From contig DWYC01000027.1 of the NCBI GenBank assembly GCA_019118925.1, positions 1 to 32,891 on the forward strand: a stretch of 32,891 nt of DNA, read 5' to 3'. Positions 14,307-24,423 of the stretch are shown piece by piece. Made by a program: the position numbers and the translations under genes. Numbering within the stretch: the first letter of the stretch is position 1; each line of letters opens with the position of its first letter. The DNA comes from Candidatus Flavonifractor intestinipullorum (GTDB lineage: Bacteria; Bacillota; Clostridia; Oscillospirales; Oscillospiraceae). A model generated the notes under the pieces. That model worked only from the letters and a program-made list of their open reading frames with translations. It did not search any database and had not been told where the DNA came from.

Positions 14307-14339
14307 CTTATAGGCTATCAGCTTTTTGAAATCTGTCAA
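14307..14339 (-). promoter_or_regulatory. Possible kinase gene promoter
   Basis: Minus strand has a perfect TTGACA (14339-14334), but the best -10 (TATAAG, 14312-14307) is 21 bases away. A GATTTC/GAAATC half-site lies in the spacer. Weak support. Confidence 0.3.
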
Positions 14340-14358
14340 GGGACCGGGGGGGAGAAAA

Positions 14359-14412
14359 TGAAAAAATTTTTCAAAATAATCCTTGACGGAAAGAACCTTT
14401 CAAAGGTATGAT
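14359..14412 (+). promoter_or_regulatory. Sialic acid operon promoter with RpiR-type palindrome
   Basis: TTGACG (14383-14388), 18 bases, TATGAT (14407-14412). Upstream at 14359-14373 is TGAAAAAATTTTTCA, a near-perfect inverted repeat of the TGAAA/TTTCA type bound by RpiR/MurR/NanR regulators. A further GAAA...TTTC pair sits in the spacer. The regulator is encoded two genes along. Confidence 0.65.
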
Positions 14413-14488
14413 GTACTTGGCACAAAGGGAGCGCCCGGTTGTGCCGCGCAAATATGGCATTTCGAACAAAAGGAAGGCGGAATTGATC

Positions 14489-15709
14489 ATGGATCAGGAA
14501 ATGAGAGCGCGCCTGCAAGCGCATAAGGACTGGATGGAGGAAGAGCTGGATATCTGCATCAAATTCTGGCTGAAGCACGGAATGGACCCGGTGAACGGGG
14601 GCGTGTACACTTGTCTGGACCGGAAGGGCGAGATCTACTCCACGGATAAGAGCGTGTGGATGCAGGGCCGCTGCGCCTGGATGTTCGCCTATCTGTGCCA
14701 TCAGTACGGGGTGAAGGACGAGTGGCTCGCGGCCAGCAAGAGCTGCCTGGACTTTATGGAAGCCCACTGCATCAACCGTCAGGCGGGCAACCGCATGTAC
14801 TTTACGGTGACGGCCGACGGAAAGCCCCTGCGGCAGCGCCGCTATTGTTTCTCCGAGGGCTTTTACGCCATCGCCAACGCCGAGTATTACGGCGTGACCG
14901 GCGAGCGGGAGTGCCTGGAGCGGGCCCGGGCGGCCTACGAGCTCATCTACAAGCTCAATAACGGCCTCATCAAGGACCCCACCGGCCTGGGCCCCAAGAC
15001 CATTCCCGAGACCCGCACCGGCCGTGCACTGGCCGACCCCATGATCTATCTGAACATCACCTCGGTGCTGCGCCGGGTGGATCAGGACCCCGACTGGCAG
15101 AAGCTCTACGCCGACCGGGCCCACGAGTGCGTGGAGACCATCTTCAAATATCACTATAAGCCCGACCTCCACTGCACGCTGGAGTCGGTGGCCCCCGACG
15201 GGACTCCCCGCCTGGAGGTGACCGAGGGCCGGGTGGTCAACCCGGGCCACGACATCGAGTGCTCCTGGTTCCTGATGGAGGCGGCCCGCTACGCCAACGA
15301 CCCGGAGATTCACGCCACCGCCGTGAAGATTTTCGACCAGGCCTTTGCCGCCGGCTGGGACCAGGAGTACGGCGGACTGCTCTACTTCATCGACTGCCTG
15401 GGCAAGCCCACCGAGGCCTATGAGCACGATATGAAGCTCTGGTGGCCCCACGACGAGACCCTGATCGCCTCGATGATGATCTTCCGGGACACCGGCGACG
15501 TGAAGTATCTGGAGAAGTTCGAGCAGACGCTGGACTACTGCAAGCAGCACTTCTCCGACCGGGAGTACGGCGAGTGGTACGGCTACCTGCGCCGGGACGG
15601 CCTGCCCACCATGCCCAGCACCAAGGGCTCGACCTTCAAGGGCCCCTTCCACCTGCCCCGGATGCTCTCCATGGTGGACGGCATGCTGGCGCAGCTGCTG
15701 GCGGAATAA
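14489..15709 (+). CDS. N-acylglucosamine 2-epimerase (AGE family)
   Basis: A 406-residue (alpha/alpha)6-barrel epimerase interconverting ManNAc and GlcNAc. I chose ATG 14489, with AAGGAAGG upstream, over an unsupported ATG at 14408, because MDQEMRARLQAHKDWMEEEL is the natural family start. The AGE landmarks are present: SVWMQGRCAWMFAYL, NPGHDIECSW with the catalytic-type His at 254, and KGPFHLPRMLSM with His 388, matching the two essential histidines of animal and cyanobacterial AGE. WWPHDE is at about 319-323. It is first in the operon, upstream of nanR-like and lyase genes. AGE acts on unphosphorylated ManNAc, so the route may be ManNAc to GlcNAc before phosphorylation, unlike the NanE/NanK route. 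Confidence 0.9.
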   Translation: MDQEMRARLQAHKDWMEEELDICIKFWLKHGMDPVNGGVYTCLDRKGEIYSTDKSVWMQGRCAWMFAYLCHQYGVKDEWLAASKSCLDFMEAHCINRQAGNRMYFTVTADGKPLRQRRYCFSEGFYAIANAEYYGVTGERECLERARAAYELIYKLNNGLIKDPTGLGPKTIPETRTGRALADPMIYLNITSVLRRVDQDPDWQKLYADRAHECVETIFKYHYKPDLHCTLESVAPDGTPRLEVTEGRVVNPGHDIECSWFLMEAARYANDPEIHATAVKIFDQAFAAGWDQEYGGLLYFIDCLGKPTEAYEHDMKLWWPHDETLIASMMIFRDTGDVKYLEKFEQTLDYCKQHFSDREYGEWYGYLRRDGLPTMPSTKGSTFKGPFHLPRMLSMVDGMLAQLLAE

Positions 15710-15748
15710 GGGGAGAAGATTATCTTTGCAGAAAGGAGCGGGGGATGG

Positions 15749-16603
15749 ATGGCCTTCAGCAACGTGTTTGCCCAGCTGGATAACGAATACTACCAGCTGA
15801 CCAGTGCGGAAAAACGGGTGGCGGATTACATTGTAGCGCACCAGAGCCAGACGCAGTACATGTCCATTTCGGAGCTGGCGGAGAAGTGCAATGTAGCCGA
15901 GGCCACCATTTCCCGCTTCTGCCGCCGGATGGGGTATAAGGGCTACAGCGCCTTCAAGCTGGCGGTGGCCAACTCCGTCACCGGGCAGGCGGCCGCAGGC
16001 GCGGCCGTGCCCGGAGGGGAGGGCGCCGCACTGCCGGGCGGCCCCTATGGGGAGATGCTCAAAACCAACATCGAAGCCATTACTCAGACGGCCAACCTGG
16101 CCCGGCCGGAACAGATCCGCCGGGCGGCCCGGATGCTTCTGGAGGCGGACAAGGTATTCTGCATGGGCCAGGGGGGCTCCATGATCATGGCGGAGGAGGC
16201 GGCGCACCTTTTCTCCACGGTGCGTCCGGGCTTTTTCCCGGTGAGCGACTCCCACCTTCAGGCCATTCGCTGCGCGCAGCTCACCCGCGGCGATGTGGTG
16301 TTTTATTTCTCCTATTCCGGCTCCACCCGGGATTTAACGGACGCGCTGCGCCTGGCCCGGGAGCGGCAGGCGGGAGTCATTCTGGTTACCCGCTTCCCCA
16401 AATCGCCCGGGGCCGTCTACGCCGATATTGTGCTCCAATGCGGCTCCAATGAGAGCCCCACCCAGCTGGGGACGGTGGCCGCCCGGATGGCCCAGCTCTT
16501 TTTGCTGGATATGCTCTATTACGAGCTCTGCCGGATGGACGAGACGGGCACGGCCGCCGCCCGGAGCCGGGTGGCCCGGGCGCTCTCGGACAAGCACCTG
16601 TAA
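15749..16603 (+). CDS. RpiR-family regulator of sialic acid use (NanR-like)
   Basis: A 284-residue regulator; ATG 15749 after AAAGGAGC. Residues 1-77 form the HTH_6 domain (TSAEKRVADYIVAHQSQTQY, then CNVAEATISRFCRRMGYKGY). Residues 120-260 form a SIS sugar-phosphate-binding domain (FCMGQGGSMIMAEEAAH, VVFYFSYSGSTRDLTDAL). RpiR members in Gram-positive sialic acid operons sense an amino sugar phosphate such as ManNAc-6-P or GlcN-6-P and bind GAAA/TTTC palindromes. Such sites are visible at 14359 and 16695. It lies between the epimerase and transporter genes on the same strand. Confidence 0.88.
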   Translation: MAFSNVFAQLDNEYYQLTSAEKRVADYIVAHQSQTQYMSISELAEKCNVAEATISRFCRRMGYKGYSAFKLAVANSVTGQAAAGAAVPGGEGAALPGGPYGEMLKTNIEAITQTANLARPEQIRRAARMLLEADKVFCMGQGGSMIMAEEAAHLFSTVRPGFFPVSDSHLQAIRCAQLTRGDVVFYFSYSGSTRDLTDALRLARERQAGVILVTRFPKSPGAVYADIVLQCGSNESPTQLGTVAARMAQLFLLDMLYYELCRMDETGTAAARSRVARALSDKHL

Positions 16604-16694
16604 GGAGCGGCGGCTCCCGGCGGGCAGAAATGGTAATTTAATCCAGAAAGAAAAGAAAATTACTTGAAAAAAATTTGCGCGGGCAGAAAGAAAA

Positions 16695-16745
16695 GAAAAT
16701 ATTTTCAAAACTGCTATTGACAAACCACAATATAGATTGTACAAT
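16695..16745 (+). promoter_or_regulatory. Transporter promoter with perfect palindrome
   Basis: A consensus TTGACA (16717-16722), 17 bases, then TACAAT (16740-16745). The perfect 12-base palindrome GAAAATATTTTC lies at 16695-16706, 10 bases upstream of the -35. It fits an RpiR-type operator and matches the site type at the epimerase promoter. The binding-protein gene starts 62 bases after the -10. Confidence 0.75.
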
Positions 16746-16806
16746 CTACACAACGGGCCGGGAGAATAAACCGGCGGTTTTAGAAAAAATGGGAGGAAAT
16801 GATGAC

Positions 16807-18174
16807 ATGAAAAATTGGAAAAAAGTCCTTGCTCTTGTCCTCGCCACCGGTATGACGCTGAGTCTGGCCGCCTGCAACGGCGGCGGCTCCACGGCGAGCA
16901 CTGCGCCCAGCGATACGGGCAGCGGTGAGGGCGGCGGCTCCACCAGCGGCAACGTCTCCATCGAGCTGTGGACCTACCCCATCGGCCAGTTCGGCGATCA
17001 GGAGACCCTGGACGGCATCATCGCCGCGTTTAAGGAAGTACATCCCGAGATCGACGTGACCATCCAGCTGCTGGACTACACCAACGGCGACACCCAGGTC
17101 ACCTCCGCCATCACCGCCGGCACCACCCCCGACATCATCATGGAGGGCCCCGAGCGTCTGGTCTCCAACTACGGCGCCAACGGCCTGATGGTGGATCTGT
17201 CCGACCTGTGGACCGAAGAGGCCACCGCCGACATCTCCGCCGTCAGCGAGGCCGTGGTCAACGCCTGTAAGGGCAGCGACGGCGTCTACTACGAGTACCC
17301 TCTGTGCATGACCACCCACTGCATGGCCATCAACTACGAGGTGTTCGAGGCGGCCGGCGCCCTCCAGTACATCGACGAGGAGACCCGCACCTGGACCACC
17401 GACGACTTCGTGGCCGCGATGGAGGCCGTCCGTGACGCCGCTGCGGCGGGCACCGTGAACGTCATGTTCCCCGGCATCATCTACTGCGGCGGCCAGGGCG
17501 GCGACCAGGGCACCCGTGCTCTCGTCAACAACCTGTACTCCGGCACCTACACCAATGCCGAGCACACCGAGTACACCGCCAACTCCCCCGAGAACGTGGA
17601 GGCCCTGACCCTCCTGAAGAGCATGGTGGACAACGGCTCCCTGACGGCCGACTCCAGCTTCCAGGCTGCCGACGAGCTGCAGCAGTTCGCCAACGGCACC
17701 GCCGCTGTGACCTTCTGCTGGAACGCCTCCAACCAGTCTCAGTATGCCGAGCAGGTTCAGTTCACTCCCTTCGCCATGGCCTTCCCCTCTGACGACGGCG
17801 AGCCCGAGCTGTGCGGCGGTATCTACGGCTTCGGCATCTTCGATCACGGCGACGAGGCCAAGATCGAGGCCGCCAAGGAGTTCATCCGCTTCGTGTGCGA
17901 CGACGCCGAGCAGGGCCCCGAGAGCGTCCGCCTCTCCGGCTTCTTCCCCGTGCGCGATTCCTTCGGCAATGTCTATGAGGGCACCGAGAACGAGGCGCGC
18001 ATGAGCGAGTTCCAGGTCATGATGCCTTACCTGGGCGACTACTACAACGTCATCGGCGGCTGGACGGAGCAGCGCACCAACTGGTACAACATGCTCCAGC
18101 AGATCTTCGTCAGCGGCGCCGACATCCAGACTGCGGCCGATGAGTTTGTCACCGCCAGCAACGCCAACATCTAA
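16807..18174 (+). CDS. ABC transporter sugar-binding lipoprotein (sialic acid uptake)
   Basis: A 455-residue extracellular solute-binding protein of the type 1 family. The start is ATG 16807 with GGGAGGAA upstream. The signal peptide (KNWKKVLALVLATGMTLSLA) ends in a lipobox LAAC, with the lipid-bearing Cys near residue 21, and is followed by a Gly/Ser/Thr-rich linker. The body has the usual two-lobe pattern, such as VSIELWTYPIGQFG, EIDVTIQLLDYTNGDTQV and TAVTFCWNASNQSQYA. It captures the substrate outside the membrane for the two permeases that follow. The ligand is inferred to be Neu5Ac or a related amino sugar from the lyase operon. Confidence 0.88.
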   Translation: MKNWKKVLALVLATGMTLSLAACNGGGSTASTAPSDTGSGEGGGSTSGNVSIELWTYPIGQFGDQETLDGIIAAFKEVHPEIDVTIQLLDYTNGDTQVTSAITAGTTPDIIMEGPERLVSNYGANGLMVDLSDLWTEEATADISAVSEAVVNACKGSDGVYYEYPLCMTTHCMAINYEVFEAAGALQYIDEETRTWTTDDFVAAMEAVRDAAAAGTVNVMFPGIIYCGGQGGDQGTRALVNNLYSGTYTNAEHTEYTANSPENVEALTLLKSMVDNGSLTADSSFQAADELQQFANGTAAVTFCWNASNQSQYAEQVQFTPFAMAFPSDDGEPELCGGIYGFGIFDHGDEAKIEAAKEFIRFVCDDAEQGPESVRLSGFFPVRDSFGNVYEGTENEARMSEFQVMMPYLGDYYNVIGGWTEQRTNWYNMLQQIFVSGADIQTAADEFVTASNANI

Positions 18175-18203
18175 GTTTCAGGCTGGAAAACCTTTATGCA
18201 CTG

Positions 18204-18239
18204 CTGTGCCCGCTCCCTGTTGAGAGGGGGCGGGCACAG
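18204..18239 (+). terminator. Partial terminator between binding protein and permease genes
   Basis: A CTGTGCCCGC...GCGGGCACAG stem without a long T-run. Such intercistronic hairpins commonly lower permease expression relative to the binding protein. Confidence 0.6.
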
Positions 18240-18294
18240 TTCTTATCCCACGGGAGTGGGGGAAGTGTGAAATTTTGTGAAAGAGGGGAGACTT

Positions 18295-19233
18295 ATGGCG
18301 CAAAATGCCCCGGCGGTCACCGCCGAGCGGAAGCCCAAAAAGCAACGGCAGTCCCAGTTCTCCGGTATGAGTAAGGCGCTCATCCGGAGAGAGACCATCT
18401 CGGCCTATTTGTTCCTGCTGCCCAGCCTGATCTTCTTTGTGGGATTTGTTGTAGTCCCCATGGTCATGTGCGTGGTCTACAGTTTTCTGGACATGGGCCT
18501 GGATGTGAGCAGCGCCACCTTCATCGGTCTTGGGAACTATATTGAGATGTTCCAGGACAAGGTGTTCCTGAAGGGCCTGCTCAACACCGCGATTATCGTG
18601 GTGGTGGCCGTACCCACGGTAACGGCTTTCTCCCTGTGGGTGAGCTCCGCCATCTATCAAATGAAGCCGGTATCCCGGTCCTTCTTCCGCTGTGTGTTCT
18701 ACCTGCCGGTGGTCACCGGCACCGTGGCCGTCACCGTGGTGTGGAAGTGGATGTTCAACACCTATAACGGCCTCATCAATCAGGTGTTCGGCACCAGTAC
18801 CAACTGGCTGGGCAATGAGATGACCGCCATTTGGTGTATCATTCTCATCCTGTTCACCACCTCCATCGGCCAGCCCATCGTGCTCTATGTGGCGGCGCTG
18901 GGCAACGTGGACCAGTCCCTCATCGAGGCCGCCGAGGTGGACGGCGCCACCAAGCTCCAGGTTTTCTGGAAGATCAAGTGGCCCCAGATCCTGCCCACCA
19001 CCCTGTACATCCTGGTCATTACCACCATCAACTCCTTCCAGTGCTTCGCACTGATTCAGCTGTTGACTTCCGGCGGACCCAACAACGCCACGACCACCAT
19101 CATGTACTATATCTTTGACACGGCCTACAAGTATCAGCGCTTCGGCTATGCCAACGCCATGGGCGTTATCCTGGCCATCATCATCGCGATCTTCTCGGCC
19201 ATCCAGTTCAAAGTGACCAAGACCGACAATTAA
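18295..19233 (+). CDS. ABC sugar permease, MsmF/UgpA-type
   Basis: A 312-residue membrane protein; ATG 18295 after AGAGGGGAG. After a charged cytoplasmic N-terminus it has about six membrane helices, for example LFLLPSLIFFVGFVVVPMVM and IILILFTTSIGQPIVLYVAA. The EAA coupling loop (IEAAEVDGATKLQVFWKIKWP) contacts the ATPase. It pairs with the permease encoded 12 bases downstream to form the channel of the importer. Length and motif order are normal for the family. Confidence 0.9.
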   Translation: MAQNAPAVTAERKPKKQRQSQFSGMSKALIRRETISAYLFLLPSLIFFVGFVVVPMVMCVVYSFLDMGLDVSSATFIGLGNYIEMFQDKVFLKGLLNTAIIVVVAVPTVTAFSLWVSSAIYQMKPVSRSFFRCVFYLPVVTGTVAVTVVWKWMFNTYNGLINQVFGTSTNWLGNEMTAIWCIILILFTTSIGQPIVLYVAALGNVDQSLIEAAEVDGATKLQVFWKIKWPQILPTTLYILVITTINSFQCFALIQLLTSGGPNNATTTIMYYIFDTAYKYQRFGYANAMGVILAIIIAIFSAIQFKVTKTDN

Positions 19234-19245
19234 GGGGGTGAGAGG

Positions 19246-20091
19246 ATGAATAACGCGAAAAGCAAACTCGCCGGGACTTCAACCGGCTACAAGTGGCTCT
19301 CTGTAGTGATTCTGATCCTGCTGGCCGTCTTCTTCATCTTCCCGCTCTACTGGATCGTCACCGGTTCCTTTAAAGACGCCATCACCATCAACGCCCGTAC
19401 CCCCCAGTGGTTCCCCCTGGCCCCTACCATGGAGAACTACGCCAAGCTGTTTAAAAACCCGGCCTTCCGCTGGCTGGGCAACACGGTATTCATGGCGGTC
19501 ATGGCCATGTTCCTGACCTGCCTCACCGCCGCTCTGGCCGGCTATGCTCTGGCCAAGAAGCGGTTCTACGGCCGCGGGCTGCTGTTCACCATTATCATCT
19601 GCGCCATGGCCCTGCCCAAGCAGGTCATCGTCATCCCCCTGCTGCAGGAGATGAACATCCTGCACTTGGCCGACAACATCTGGGCGGTGATTCTGCCCAC
19701 CGTAGGCTGGCCCTTCGGCGTGTTCCTGATGAAACAGTTCTCGGAGACCATCCCGACAGAGATTTTGGAGGCCGCCCGGGTGGACGGCGCGGGCGAGCTG
19801 CGCACCTTCTTCAGCGTGGTCTTCCCCATGATTAAGCCCGGCATCGGCGCGCTGGCCATCTTCACCTTTGTCAACTCCTGGAACGACTACTTCCTGCAGC
19901 TGATCATGCTGACCAGCCGGGAGAACTGGACCATCTCTCTGGGTATTGCCCGCCTGCAGGGCGAGATGTCCAGCGACTTCGGCCTCATCATGGCCGGCGC
20001 GACTCTGGCGGCCATCCCCATTGTGGCGGTGTTCATCGCCTTCCAAAAGTACTTCACCCAGGGCATTGCCATGGGCGCGGTCAAGGGCTAA
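19246..20091 (+). CDS. ABC sugar permease, MsmG/UgpE-type
   Basis: A 281-residue membrane protein; ATG 19246. It starts with the typical YKWLSVVILILLAVFFIFPL helix and LYWIVTGSFKD loop, has about six helices, and carries the EAA loop EILEAARVDGAGELRTFFSV. It is the partner of the preceding permease. A strong hairpin follows before the lyase gene, so catabolic genes may be read at a lower level or from read-through. Confidence 0.9.
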   Translation: MNNAKSKLAGTSTGYKWLSVVILILLAVFFIFPLYWIVTGSFKDAITINARTPQWFPLAPTMENYAKLFKNPAFRWLGNTVFMAVMAMFLTCLTAALAGYALAKKRFYGRGLLFTIIICAMALPKQVIVIPLLQEMNILHLADNIWAVILPTVGWPFGVFLMKQFSETIPTEILEAARVDGAGELRTFFSVVFPMIKPGIGALAIFTFVNSWNDYFLQLIMLTSRENWTISLGIARLQGEMSSDFGLIMAGATLAAIPIVAVFIAFQKYFTQGIAMGAVKG

Positions 20092-20133
20092 GAACCTGGC
20101 ACGTTCACACGGTTTAGAGATACGGAGCCGGAG

Positions 20134-20170
20134 GGAGCCCGTCCCACGGCGTGGGGCGGGCTCCTTTTAT
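20134..20170 (+). terminator. Hairpin terminator/attenuator before the lyase gene
   Basis: A GGAGCCCGTCCCA...GTGGGGCGGGCTCC stem followed by TTTTATT. It would at least partly terminate the transporter transcript. I see no clear promoter between it and the lyase gene, so read-through is likely. Confidence 0.7.
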
Positions 20171-20221
20171 TCAACCAGCGTGCAAACGAAACGAGCAAAG
20201 AACGATTTGGAGGAAATTTTC

Positions 20222-21127
20222 ATGAGCGATCTGAAGAAATACTGCGGCGTAATCCCCGCATTTTATGCCTGCTATGATGAGGCGGGCAACATCTCGCCCG
20301 ACCGGGTGCGGGGACTGACCCGTTACCTGATTGGGGAGGGCGTCAACGGCCTGTATGTGGGCGGCTCTTCCGGCGAGTGCATCTATCAGAGCGTGGCCGA
20401 GCGCAAGCTCGTGCTGGAGAACGTGATGGCGGAGGCCAAGGGCAAGGTAGTGGTCATCGCCCACGTGGCCTGCAACAATACCGCCGACAGCCAGGAGCTG
20501 GCCGCCCACGCCGAGAGCCTGGGCGTGGACGCCATCGCCGCCATCCCGCCCATCTACTTCCATCTGCCCGAGTACGGCATTGCCCAGTACTGGAACGACA
20601 TCTCCGCCGCCGCGCCCAACACGGACTTTGTCATCTATAACATCCCGCAGCTGGCCGGCGTGGCCCTCACGCCCTCTCTGCTCGCCGAGATGAAGAAGAA
20701 CCCCCGCGTGGTGGCGGTGAAGAACTCCTCCATGCCCACCCAGGATATCCAGATGTGGCACGACGCGGGCGTTCTGGTCTTTAACGGCCCCGACGAGCAG
20801 TTTATCTCCGGCCTGGCCATGGGCGCCTGCGCCGGCATCGGCGGCACGTATGCCGTCATGCCCAAGCTCTACCGGAAGATCTATGAGCACTTCCAGAACG
20901 GGGAGATGGAGGCCGCCCGCCAGGTTCAGTACGAGGCCGACCGCATTATCTACAAGATGTGCGAGGCCCACGGCAACCTCTATGCGGTGCAAAAGGCCAT
21001 CCTGGCCAAGAAGGGCGTGGAGTGCGGCTCGGTCCGCAAGCCCATGCCCGCGCTGATTGAGAGCGACCAGGCCATTGTGGACCAGGCCGCCGCCATGATT
21101 GACGCCGCCGTGGCCAAGTACTGCTGA
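20222..21127 (+). CDS. nanA: N-acetylneuraminate lyase
   Basis: A 301-residue DHDPS/NAL-family TIM-barrel aldolase; ATG 20222 after TTGGAGGAAA. It cleaves Neu5Ac to ManNAc plus pyruvate in the cytoplasm. Visible landmarks are the carboxylate-binding YVGGSSGE loop near residues 44-51, the catalytic Tyr 139 in FVIYNIPQLAGV, and the Schiff-base Lys 167 in VVAVKNSS. The GSSGE form (rather than GTTGE) and YNIP fit the NanA branch rather than dihydrodipicolinate synthase. The neighbours (AGE epimerase, NagA, NagB, importer) confirm the pathway. Confidence 0.93.
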   Translation: MSDLKKYCGVIPAFYACYDEAGNISPDRVRGLTRYLIGEGVNGLYVGGSSGECIYQSVAERKLVLENVMAEAKGKVVVIAHVACNNTADSQELAAHAESLGVDAIAAIPPIYFHLPEYGIAQYWNDISAAAPNTDFVIYNIPQLAGVALTPSLLAEMKKNPRVVAVKNSSMPTQDIQMWHDAGVLVFNGPDEQFISGLAMGACAGIGGTYAVMPKLYRKIYEHFQNGEMEAARQVQYEADRIIYKMCEAHGNLYAVQKAILAKKGVECGSVRKPMPALIESDQAIVDQAAAMIDAAVAKYC

Positions 21128-21165
21128 CGGCGCCGGGATATCCAAGTTCAGGAGGCACGATTGCA

Positions 21166-21918
21166 ATGAGAATTTATCTGTCTGAGGACTATAAGGCCAT
21201 GAGCCGCCGGGCGGCCAACATTATCTCCGCTCAGGTCATCACCAAGCCGGACAGCGTGCTGGGTCTGGCCACCGGCGGAACCCCGGTGGGGGCCTATCAG
21301 CAGCTGGTGGAGTGGTACAAGAAGGGCGATCTGAGTTTTGCCGAGATCAAGACGGTGAACCTGGACGAGTATCTGGGCCTCTCGCCCCACCACGAGCAGA
21401 GCTACCGCTATTTCATGCAGGTCAATCTCTTCGACCACATTGATATCAAGCCGGAGAACACCCACGTGCTCAACGGCCTCGCCAAGGACCCCCAGGCCGA
21501 GTGCGCCGCCTACAACCAGCTCATCCGGGACTTGGGAGGCATCGACCTGCAGCTTCTGGGCATGGGCCACAACGGCCACATCGCCTTTAACGAGCCGGGG
21601 GACGACTTCGGTCTGGAGACCCATGTGGTCACCCTCACCGACCGGACCATCGACGCCAACACCCGCTTCTTCGAGAGCCGGGACGAGGTGCCCCGCCACG
21701 CGCTGAGCATGGGCATCAAAAACATCATGCAGGCCCGGCGCATCCTCATCGTGGTCAGCGGCGAGGAGAAGGCCGAGACCGTGTGCAAGGCCTTTGCCGG
21801 CCCGGTCACCAAGGACGTGCCCGCCTCGGTGCTCCAGCTCCACCCCGATGTGACGCTGGTGGGCGACCGGGCGGCCCTGAGCAAGCTGGTAGAGGCAGGT
21901 GTCCCCGTATGCGGCTGA
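21166..21918 (+). CDS. nagB: Glucosamine-6-phosphate deaminase
   Basis: A 250-residue protein; ATG 21166 behind CAGGAGGC. It converts glucosamine-6-phosphate to fructose-6-phosphate plus ammonia, the last step feeding glycolysis. Motifs include VLGLATGGTPVGAYQQLVEW (phosphate binding), VNLDEYLGLSPHHEQSYRYF with the catalytic Asp near residue 67, and LLGMGHNGHIAFNEPGDDF. Length fits the short Gram-positive form, without the long allosteric tail of the E. coli enzyme. It overlaps nagA by 10 bases (ATGCGGCTGA), indicating translational coupling. Confidence 0.95.
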   Translation: MRIYLSEDYKAMSRRAANIISAQVITKPDSVLGLATGGTPVGAYQQLVEWYKKGDLSFAEIKTVNLDEYLGLSPHHEQSYRYFMQVNLFDHIDIKPENTHVLNGLAKDPQAECAAYNQLIRDLGGIDLQLLGMGHNGHIAFNEPGDDFGLETHVVTLTDRTIDANTRFFESRDEVPRHALSMGIKNIMQARRILIVVSGEEKAETVCKAFAGPVTKDVPASVLQLHPDVTLVGDRAALSKLVEAGVPVCG

Positions 21919-23033
21919 CCGGCGCACGTGTTTTCGACGTCCAGGAGGGCTTTGTCCTCCGGGACGTGTGTACGGAGGGTGAACTCCTGTCCGAGACCAG
22001 TGTGGACGGCAAAACGGTGGACCTGTCCGGATGCTATGTGATCCCCGGCCTCACCGACCTGCACTTCCACGGCGCCCGCGGCCACGATTTCAGCGACGGC
22101 GACGCCGAGGGACTGCAGATCATGGCCGACTACGAGCTCTCCCGGGGTGTGACGCAGATCTGCCCCGCGGGCATGACGCTGCTGGAGGAGCAGCTCATCA
22201 AGGTCTGTCGGAACGCGGCGCAGCACCGCCGGACCAGCAGGCACGGCGCGCTGCTGTGCGGCGTAAATCTGGAAGGGCCCTTCCTCTCCTATGCCAAGAA
22301 GGGTGCGCAGAACGGCGACTGGCTCCACGCGCCCGACGTGGCCATGCTCCGCCGGCTGGAGGAGGCCTCCGAGGGCCTGGTGAAGCTGGTCTCCATCGCC
22401 CCGGAGGAGCCCGGCGCGCTGGAGTTCATCAAAGAGGTGGCCGACGAGGTGGTGGTCTCCATCGCCCACACCACGGCCGACTACGACACCAGCTCGGCGG
22501 CCCTGGCCGCCGGCGCCCGGCAGGTGACCCATCTCTTCAACGCCATGCCCCCCTTCAGCCACCGGGCCCCCGGCGTGGTGGGCGCCGCCTTTGACTCCGA
22601 GTGCAAGGTGGAGCTCATCTGCGACGGCGTGCATATCCACCCCAGCGTGGTCCGCGCGGTGTTCCAGCTCTTCGGGGCCCGGCGGGTGATTCTCATCAGC
22701 GACACCATGCGGGCGGCCGGAATGCCCGACGGCGACTACACCTTGGGCGGCCAGGCCGTGCAGGTCAAGGGCAAATACGCCACGCTGGAGGACGGCACGC
22801 TGGCCGGTTCGGTCACCGACCTGATGAGCTGCATGAAGACCGCCGTCTCCTTCGGCATTCCGCTGGAGGACGCGGTGCTGGCCGCGGCCGTCAACCCGGC
22901 GCAGGCCATCGGCATCTACAGCCGGGTGGGCAGCATCGAACCTGGTAAGCTGGCCAATCTGGCCGTTCTGGACGAACATCTGGAGCTCAAGGCCGTGATG
23001 TGCCTGGGCGAGGTGGTGGGCGGCAGCCTGTAA
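21909..23033 (+). CDS. nagA: N-acetylglucosamine-6-phosphate deacetylase
   Basis: A 374-residue amidohydrolase, with ATG 21909 inside the end of nagB. It removes acetate from GlcNAc-6-P, giving GlcN-6-P for NagB. Motifs are the metal-binding [11 protein letters not shown] near residue 52, [44 protein letters not shown], and the catalytic Asp about 265 in LISDTM. The metal pattern (HxH plus Glu and two His) is that of the family. The dependence on a 6-phosphate substrate implies a kinase upstream in the pathway, supporting the ROK gene's role. Confidence 0.94.
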   Translation: MRLTGARVFDVQEGFVLRDVCTEGELLSETSVDGKTVDLSGCYVIPGLTDLHFHGARGHDFSDGDAEGLQIMADYELSRGVTQICPAGMTLLEEQLIKVCRNAAQHRRTSRHGALLCGVNLEGPFLSYAKKGAQNGDWLHAPDVAMLRRLEEASEGLVKLVSIAPEEPGALEFIKEVADEVVVSIAHTTADYDTSSAALAAGARQVTHLFNAMPPFSHRAPGVVGAAFDSECKVELICDGVHIHPSVVRAVFQLFGARRVILISDTMRAAGMPDGDYTLGGQAVQVKGKYATLEDGTLAGSVTDLMSCMKTAVSFGIPLEDAVLAAAVNPAQAIGIYSRVGSIEPGKLANLAVLDEHLELKAVMCLGEVVGGSL

Positions 23034-23244
23034 ACCGCCCTTTGGATCGTTTCCCCCGGCGCGCGGCGCCGAACAATCAGGCGTCTCCGTCTTACTCCAT
23101 TTCCATAGGGCGGAGGGAGCCGTACATAAAGGAGGAAATCCGCCGGGCCGGCGGTGCGGCAGTGTGGAGACCTGTCGTAACGTGCCGGGAGGTTCGCTCT
23201 CCCCGCACAAGGGAGTTCCCGCGGAGGCGGGGCTTCTACGGCCC

Positions 23245-24369
<1,125 letters not shown>

Positions 24370-24383
24370 GAGAACACAAATCA

Positions 24384-24418
24384 GCGGCGCGCTGCTTAAG
24401 AGCAGCGCGCCGCTTTTG
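24384..24418 (+). terminator. Terminator of the sialic acid locus
   Basis: GGCGCGCTGCT-TAAG-AGCAGCGCGCC followed by GCTTTTG. It ends the long operon and faces the convergent membrane-protein gene. Confidence 0.85.
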
Positions 24419-24423
24419 TGCGT

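Noticed and set aside
14336-16255. 639-codon minus-strand frame opposite epimerase and regulator genes
   Set aside because: It lies antisense to two well-identified genes and shows no domains or start signals.
20092-20221. Separate promoter for nanA
   Set aside because: No convincing -35/-10 pair between the hairpin and the lyase start; read-through is the simpler reading.
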